Assembly (NCBI GenBank): GCA_028671895.1
Contig: CM053796.1
Coordinates: forward strand, 25,046,860 to 25,110,859
Direction: 5' to 3'
Length of the DNA: 64,000 nt
From: Oenanthe sinensis
Taxonomy: Eukaryota; Streptophyta; Magnoliopsida; Apiales; Apiaceae
Numbering within the stretch: position 1 is the first letter of the stretch; each line of letters begins with the position of its first letter. This document shows, piece by piece, positions 57,901 to 64,000 of this stretch. The translations under genes and the position numbers were made by a program. The notes beneath the pieces are model-generated. The model did no database searches, had not been told where the DNA came from, and worked only from the letters and a program-made list of their open reading frames with translations.

Positions 57901-59917
57901 GAACCTAGCTTTACTTATTGGGATCAAGATTTTCCAAAGAGTTGGTCCAATGAGTTGGAGCAGGGGATGGATGACAATTCACTATGTCTGATTGTGCAGA
58001 TTGGCAAACAGGAGGAGGCTCTTGCTGCTCAGAAATCATTTACACAGAGACCACATCTTCATCTGGTGGATTCTCTAGCAAGGAGAGCAGATAGGGTCAT
58101 GGAGACCTTGGTGGATAATCCTGTAATTACAACTGAGGCTGCATATTCGAAGTCTGAAGAACCACTCTTAATCATGCCTATAAGGGCTAGACTTCCAGAG
58201 TCTACAGTCTCTGATCACTCTCAGGAGGAGTCAGGGTCTATAGTTCCGTTTGCAGTTTCGGAGTCTACACCACCACTAGTGTCTACACCTCCATTCACAA
58301 AGCTAGAGCCTGTTGCTGAGGAGTGCACTTCTGCAGATGATGATCATATTATTCCTTCTTTTATCTATTTTGATCAGGTGTTTCCTCAGTCTTGGGAGTC
58401 TGCACAGCAAAGAGGCATCAATGATAAAGATTCTTTTGAGTGTATTTTGGATATTCATCTTTCTGAGAGACTTAAGGCTTTTCAGAAAAAATCTTTTCAA
58501 CAGGAACATGTTTACTATCCTGGTGAAGAAGATCAAATCTTAGATGGAGCTGTTAAAGCTGAGCTACCTGATGTTGCTGCTCAATTATCCAGTGTGGTCC
58601 AGGACATTTCTCATATTAAAACAAAGCTCACTGGTGTTGATAATACAACTTCTCTACTCAATACAAGATTTGACAGAATTCACTCCCTTCAATTATCCAA
58701 AGAGGTCGCTTTTAAAGATGCTCTAGCTGCTATCACTACCACTCAAGCCTCTCTTCAAACTACAGTTTCTGCTTTGACCACTAAGGTTGATTCAGTTATT
58801 GCAGCCCAGGCAAATATCTTCACTGTTCTTGAGCAGATTCTTTTGGCTGTCACCAGTGATGATGATGTCAAAAAGGGGGAGAAGGTGAAGCAAGGTGAGT
58901 CCTCTAGGAGACATAAGGATGAAGAATGCAAGGATAAATCAAGGGGAGTTAAAAGCAGGAGAGATGGTGATGATGGTGATAGTTCTCATGGTCCTAGGGG
59001 TCTTGATGATGTGCAACAAAAGCAATCAGGCGTATCAAGAACTCAAACACATCAGGCAGGGACTAGACATGTGAAATCAGAGTCTAAGTCAGACTCTGAT
59101 AAGCAAAGAAAGAAGTCAGACTCTGATCAAACTCAAGAACCTTCATACTGGAAGTGCAGTCAATCAAATCTGCAACTTAGAGCTAAAAAGAAGATAGGTC
59201 TTGGAGGATTTGAAGAATCTGACATTGACAGAACATCTACTCTAACCAGGGATCCTCAATCCTTGATAGATAGGCAGTTTGAGAAGATCACTAAATAAAG
59301 TGGTGTCTGCTCAAATTGTTTATAATGTTTTTGAAACAAAGATACAAGGAGGTCAGGGAGGTACAGAAAATGTGAAAAATGAGATGCTGGTTTACTTCTT
59401 AGAAGGTGGAAGTGTAAAATGGATTAGTCAGTCAAATTTTATCTTTTTCAAACAAGCTGAGGAATTACAGTATATTAGATTCTTACTTCAAATTGCTTAT
59501 GAAGTTAACAAGAGCAAAGAAGCTGTCACACACAAATAGTTCAAGGAGATTGATAGGAAGCTGATTTTGCACAGACAGGCAAATCGACAAATGGGCAAAT
59601 TTTCTTTAAAATATGTTGATACTAAGGGAAATGATCAAGTCATGCCATTGGAAGAAAAACAGATTAAATTTCAAGAAGGTGTGGGTCATTACTTTGGGTT
59701 TCAGCCTATGAGTGGGAAAGTTAGTGTTCTGATGTTGAAGGACTTAAAAGATCAAGAAAGCAGTGCAAATGATCTTAGAGCAGCTTATTGTCAAATCAAA
59801 TGCTCAAGTGAAGAAATGAAGAAATTGAAGAAATTTATTGATGAGGCTCTGGCAATTGTGGAGGAAAATATGCTGAATTCATTTTTGAAGAATAATCCAT
59901 CCTTTGAAAAGATTAAA
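54915..59917 (+). pseudogene. Element D ORF3, broken by a 103-bp duplication and later shifts
   Basis: Starts MAAVSTVMRGPKAIAF. A 103-bp tandem duplication (54996-55201) shifts the frame after ~60 codons. The main frame then runs 55150-59298, shifts again near 59290, has TAG at 59537-59539 and ends at TAA 59918-59920. The N-terminal domain matches E ORF3 (FTFGSTTFDV, LRKEWSFFF, FDAITAITYQIGHSL). The middle is Ser/Glu/Pro-rich with many SES and DSE/DSD peptides encoded by the dispersed motif. Two ~45-residue repeats (FTYWDQDFPKSW and FIYFDQVFPQSW) precede a long predicted coiled coil (~58560-58850). The C-terminus matches element A. No signal peptide or membrane helix. Function unknown. Confidence 0.8.
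54996..55201 (+). repeat. 103-bp perfect tandem duplication in D ORF3
   Basis: The block beginning CATGTTGCTGCTCTTGG at 54996 repeats at 55099 without visible difference. Since 103 is not a multiple of 3, it breaks ORF3. Confidence 0.95.
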
Positions 59918-60036
59918 TAAAAAGTAATTCTTTTTCATTTATAATTCTTTTATACTGTTGTAGATTAATAGTTTTATTCTTTAGTTTTGACATCATCAAA
60001 CCTTGATTTATGCTTACATTTTTATAAAGCATAAAT

Positions 60037-60046
60037 AGGGGGAGAT
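60037..60046 (+). other. Element D polypurine tract
   Basis: AGGGGGAGAT abuts the 3' LTR start at 60047. It is bracketed by ACATCATCAAA (59990-60000) and TTTGATGATGT (60064-60074), an 11-bp perfect inverted repeat that extends by three more pairs after a one-base bulge. Confidence 0.92.
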
Positions 60047-60774
60047 TGTTAGGGATATATTCATTTGATGATGTACAAAATACTAGAACAGTGTCTAGAT
60101 TAGTTTATCTGTAATAAGTTTTTCTAGTCTCTGAAATGTATAATCAGAGTCTAGATAGTCAATATTCATGTTATTTGTACTTGGAAGAATTTCTGTAGAA
60201 AATGAAACCAGAGTCTGGAAGGTGATCAGAGTCTATAGACTATCAGAGTCTATGATCTATCAGAGTCTACATGTGATCAGAGTCTGAAGATTTCAGAGTC
60301 TATACAGTTGATGATAAATTTGGAAGAAGATCACAGGAATGGAAAGTCTTCGAAGATCAAGATAAATATATTGCAGATATGCTATGGGAAAGAAAGAGAA
60401 TTCTAGAAGGAAACTGTCAACTAATAATTAGGAATTCTATTCCTATTGTAATTTATCTTTCTGTTATTAGTTGATAGGCAGCTCTCTATATAAACTCTAT
60501 GTAACCTAATTGTAAATGTGTGGAAGTCGAAGCATAATTATCTGAGTGAAATTTTGTGAGACCATAGAGATAGAGAGAGTTGCTGTGATAAACATAGAAA
60601 AGCTACTAGGGTTTGTGTACACCATAGGAGAGTTTTGTATTCACAAATCAATAATACAAAACAGTACTTATTCATATTTTTGTGTTTGAGTTTGTTCTTA
60701 ATTTGATTTTAAATCGGGCAGAAAAGACATACAAGTATTCAACCCCCCCTTCTACTTGTACGACTGGGAAAACA
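60047..60774 (+). repeat. Element D 3' LTR (728 bp)
   Basis: Starts TGTTAGGGATATATTC, ends CGACTGGGAAAACA, followed by the TSD CAATC. Same layout as the 5' LTR minus one 17-bp unit. Confidence 0.95.
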
Positions 60775-61484
60775 CAATCATTCTACACAAGTGTAACATA
60801 TGTAAAGCAGATTACATTTATTCAATAATTTTCTAAAAGCACATGGAATAGAAGAACTAACAAATTAATTACTAATTCTGTCTAATCCATTTATGTTGTT
60901 TTCTAATATTTTTAACTATCTCTAATTACCTAAGTCAGTTTTAGATTAAGCTTCGAATCTATAGATGTTACTGACTACTTAGATAATTCTACCATCTTTT
61001 AATCTTATATCCCTAACAAGCAATACATGATCTAATATGGCATTTAAGTGCAACTATGTGAGTGAGAGCAAATCATATGAAAATAAGCACATAAACAATT
61101 CAAGAATATGCAGAATATTTGAATGAAACATTATAAGCAATATCAAATTCCACATATACTTATCAAGTCATTCACAATAAGAACAAATATAAAATATCTG
61201 ATCTATGAAATGTTTGTCTATTTAGTAATTTTCGCAACATTAGCAGAGGTATTAAATCACAGAAGATTTAAATCAAGTTCCAACAAATGTTTTAGCGATA
61301 CACCTAACCGTCTAGAACACCCTATCTAATTCTAGATATTCATTTTACTGCATATAAAATCAAGTATGAAATGTACTAATTAAACTCATGAATCCTAGCA
61401 TGCAAATCTCATTCTTAGAAATCAATTAAGCATTTAAGTCCTAAGATGCTAACATGCTGACATGAATATAATACAATTTAATAC

Positions 61485-62420
61485 CTAATCATCATACAGT
61501 TTTGAATTAGATAAACGTATACTAGTTAGAATGTGTACCTGTGAAGTGCTTAGTGATTCATCTTCAGTGTTGGTCATTGATGTCAGATATCCATTTGGTT
61601 CATCACTTTCACTGATAGAAGCAACCTTGCATTTAACTTCACCAATAAATGATTTCATTTGCTGCATCCTCACTAACGCTTGAGATTCCTTCTTCAACCC
61701 AACATAGTGTTTGTCATCTTTTGCTTGTACAGGCTTCTTCAAACTTTGTACCAAACCCCTGATCTTGTCTTCTGTAATCAACCATCCATGTTTTGCAACC
61801 ACCTCTTAAACTGTTCCTGAAAATCTCCTTTATGGAATCTATAGGTAATGACCTTAGATTAAGAATTTGGATTCAGTCTGAATCTGATGTCACTGAACTT
61901 CATATTTGCCCTGCATGCTTGACTTGCAATCCAGTTATCAAGATATTCCAAAGTGTCAAACTCACATACAACACCTTGACCACTACCTCAAGCTACTACA
62001 TCTTCAATTCAGCTTCTATGATCAATTCATTTCTGTTCAGAGGTTCTCAACCTTGACTTCAATCAAATTTGGTTCTTGGGTCACAAATACAGTGGATATG
62101 CTAACAACCTGTTTTATCAAATATTATATTCTTTAGCTCTTGTTCTATTTCATAGGCATTCAGCACATACAGTTCTTCTATAGATAATGTAGTTGTATCC
62201 TTAAATCCCTGTTGGCCGTAATCCTGTGTTCCAGATGATCTGCAGTGTTAGCACGAACTTCTTATAATCTCCTTGTAAAATAATCTTTAAGGCTTGTACT
62301 GAGATTCAGGTAGTCCAATCTTTTCTCCTTCACTAGTTCAAACCCCTAAGATTTTTCATCCAAAAATTCAACTCAAATTAACCAAAAACTGTATCAAATT
62401 AATCTCTTCTTTTGCAGCTT
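61485..62420 (-). pseudogene. Element C gag, decayed
   Basis: Minus-strand fragments align with element E gag. 61802-61485 contains ALVRMQQMKSFIGEVK and ESDEPNGYLTSMTNTEDES, matching ALVKKHQGRAYIAEGK and EEEVYGNLALMADSSEES of E, followed by LSNSK (E: MSNSE). Further upstream (about 62300-62150) pieces corresponding to LEHKISAIRE and the SIEMLYGKLKTHEMEQ region appear in broken frames. This places C gag on the PBS side of element D and confirms that the 24.7-33.7 kb and 60.8-64 kb parts are one element. Confidence 0.7.
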
Positions 62421-62862
62421 CCAAAATATTAGTGGGATCCTATGGAGTAAACCTCTGAGGAAATTAATACCACTATTTCTTCAACATGTTCCAGAATTAA
62501 CTTCATCGGATAATCTTCAGTCAATTTTAGTTGTCTTCAATGCCCGGAAAAATCTTCATCTACAAACCCCTTGAGCACCCTCAAATTAATATTTAAGAAA
62601 AATTTAGATTTATTGAATTTTTAATTTTCTTAGAAAATAAATTAATCAAAAATAAAAATATACAACAAATTAATTTTCAAGAATTTCGAATTTTCTTAAA
62701 AATTAAAATATCGTAAATTAATATTTAAGAAAAATTTTAGTTTTCAAGAATTTTGAATTTTCTGGAAAAATAAATAAATTTGAAATAAAAATTAAAAGGT
62801 ACAAAACTTGGGGTACCAAATTGCACTTTTGGTGTAAGTGAAGCCTAACTATTCAAGTAACT

Positions 62863-62975
62863 AAGTGGCGCGTACACAGGGAACACCCTGTGTAGGCGCA
62901 ACTTAGGCTTCAAAAAAATTTGTTTAACATTTAAGTGGCGCTATGCATAGGGATTATGCGATGAGAACGCAACTT
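62863..62975 (-). promoter_or_regulatory. Two hairpin modules in the element C leader
   Basis: 62863-62904 is a 42-bp module, AAGTGGCGCGTACACAGG...CCTGTGTAGGCGCAACTT. 62933-62975 is a 43-bp decayed one with AAGTGGCGC and GCAACTT arms. Both follow the E design, so the motif is shared between the C and E families. In C they lie between gag and the PBS. Confidence 0.7.
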
Positions 62976-63089
62976 AAGTTTGACTTGGGCGCGATCACTT
63001 GCATCAAAATGACATGGCGCGTGCAAATTGATACAGCATGTTGAAGAAGATATGGCCAAGAATCATCCAGGTTCATTTGTTTAATAAGT

Positions 63090-63515
63090 TTACATTATAA
63101 ACTTTTTTTTTTAAAATTTAAATCTTAAATTTTATTTAAATTTATAAAATAAACTAATTAAAATTTATAACATAAACTAATAAAAGTTTATAAAATAAAT
63201 TTTATAAAAGTTTATAAAATAAATTTAATATTAATTTTATAAAATAAACTAATAAAAATTTACAATATAAACTAATAAAAGTTTATAAAATTAAATTTAA
63301 TATTAAGTTTATAAAATAAACTAATTAAAATTTATAATATAAACTAATAAAAGTTTATAAAATAAATTTTATAAAAGTTTATAAAATAAATTTAATATTA
63401 AGTTTATAAAATAAACTAATAAAAATTATAATATAAACTAATAAAAAGTTTATAAAACAAATTTGATAAAAGTTTATAAAATAAACTTATTAGAAGTTTA
63501 TAATTAAACTTATTT
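63090..63515. repeat. AT-rich minisatellite in the element C leader
   Basis: Blocks such as TTTATAAAATAAACTAATAA and aaaagtttataaaataaatttaata recur with a period of roughly 95-110 bp between gag and the PBS of element C. Confidence 0.75.
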
Positions 63516-63601
63516 AACAATGCCTCTAATCTGAGTCCAAGCAGCTTCGTCACGGTGAGCTTAACTGAGTTACAGATCTTGATTTGTATATCAATCAGCA
63601 G

Positions 63602-63613
63602 GCTCTGATACCA
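63602..63613 (-). other. Element C primer binding site
   Basis: Minus-strand TGGTATCAGAGC, two bases from the 5' LTR end (GGACCCAACA), identical in position to D and E. It proves that the LTR at the window end is the 5' LTR of C. Confidence 0.92.
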
Positions 63614-63615
63614 AT

Positions 63616-64000
63616 TGTTGGGTCCCGAAGTATCATAGAAGGAGGGTTGAATACGATACTCACAATAATTTAAATTTTTTTCGGAATTTGCGGATAAATA
63701 AATTATTGCTTCAGAGTGGGTTTGGCCATTTGTAGTGTTTAGGTGAGCTGCCTACTAATTTTCTGTGTATCCGGATAAATCAATTAGGTTCAAGAAAATT
63801 AGCAAGTAAAATAAACGGGACAAGATTCGGGGAATATATCTTTTATATATATATTCGGAGGTTGCTACCCCCAGCTAAAAATATAACTGGTTTCCAAAGA
63901 ACAAATTAGTTCTTTGCTACTAACACAAAAATATAAGGCCCGGTTTCTATACAAATATATATAAATTAATAAAGGAAAAACTGAGTCCGGAGGGAGTGAT
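63616..64000 (-). repeat. Element C 5' LTR (partial, leaves window)
   Basis: The plus strand starts TGTTGGGTCCCGAAGTATC and aligns with 24733-25115 of the 3' LTR throughout, with scattered substitutions that are mostly transitions. The rest lies outside the window. Confidence 0.9.

Larger units (their letters stand above)
33708..60774 (+). mobile_element. Element D: SIRE-like copia element, hosting E
   Basis: It is flanked by the perfect TSD CAATC (33703-33707 and 60775-60779), with LTRs starting TGTTAGGGAT and ending GGGAAAACA, a Met-tRNA PBS and a terminal polypurine tract. Excluding E it is about 12.7 kb. gag, pol and ORF3 are all present but carry a limited number of stops and frameshifts. 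LTR comparison shows about a dozen substitutions and one 17-bp repeat-unit difference, intermediate in age between C and E. It lies inside element C in the opposite orientation. Confidence 0.93.
24733..64000 (-). mobile_element. Element C: old SIRE-like copia element, split by D (and E)
   Basis: A minus-strand element with a 3' LTR at 24733-26533, a polypurine tract, ORF3 remnants, pol remnants to about 33520, then (beyond element D) gag remnants, leader, PBS (63602-63613) and a 5' LTR entering the window at 64000. Its own length inside the window is about 12.2 kb once D is excluded. Coding regions are heavily decayed. The two LTR ends differ at roughly 8% over about 380 bp by eye, mostly C/T and G/A, which makes it the oldest full element of the nest. 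Confidence 0.85.

Overview
The window is a repeat-only stretch of a plant nuclear genome, most likely a eudicot with a large, retrotransposon-rich genome. The evidence is AT-rich DNA, Ty1/copia elements with the Met-tRNA primer site TGGTATCAGAGC, a tRNA-derived SINE, and termini resembling plant Helitrons and Stowaway-type elements. I recognise no host protein-coding gene in 64 kb and cannot name the species. Almost every long reading frame belongs to a SIRE-like Ty1/copia retrotransposon (gag, pol in the order protease-integrase-RT-RNase H, then a long third ORF after pol).

Layout. 1-1.4 kb: AT-rich DNA with nothing recognised. 1.4-6.4 kb: element A, minus strand, a broken SIRE-like 3' part (third ORF, polypurine tract, LTR stub), split by a 1,598-bp solo LTR (4373-5970, TSD CCTGG). 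6.4-7.7 kb: a 51-bp tandem array, a Stowaway-like terminus and a Ty3/gypsy 5' remnant. 8.5-9.45 kb: an LTR relic. 9.45-18.25 kb: a small inverted-repeat element with AATCACTAAAA motifs, into which defective copia element B (10228-18227, TSD CTGTT) inserted. 18.2-24.4 kb: AT-rich DNA with a 114-bp SINE, a Helitron-like end, an inverted-repeat element and a microsatellite.

24.4-64.0 kb is a four-level nest. An LTR end (F, 24399-24732) is interrupted by minus-strand element C (24733 to beyond the right edge). C is interrupted by plus-strand element D (33708-60774, TSD CAATC). D is interrupted inside gag by plus-strand element E (35795-50123, TSD AGGTC). LTR divergence agrees with this order: the C LTRs differ by roughly 8% over about 380 bp (my estimate), the D LTRs by about a dozen substitutions plus a 17-bp repeat unit, and the E LTRs are the same length (1303 bp) with no difference seen. 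E keeps intact gag, pol and third ORF and looks structurally complete.

Three shared design features stand out. (1) Each family has its own palindromic motif array in the LTR upstream of the TATA box; in D and E the same motif is clustered again in the pol-ORF3 spacer. In E it is a strictly 42-bp hairpin module with covarying arms, followed by a TATA box ahead of ORF3. (2) In all five copia elements an inverted repeat brackets the 3' polypurine tract/LTR junction, with conserved position but family-specific sequence. (3) pol lies in the -1 frame relative to gag in the three elements where both can be read. Together these suggest an element-specific cis/trans recognition and subgenomic-expression system around the third ORF. 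The motifs and positions are read from the sequence; their function is inference.
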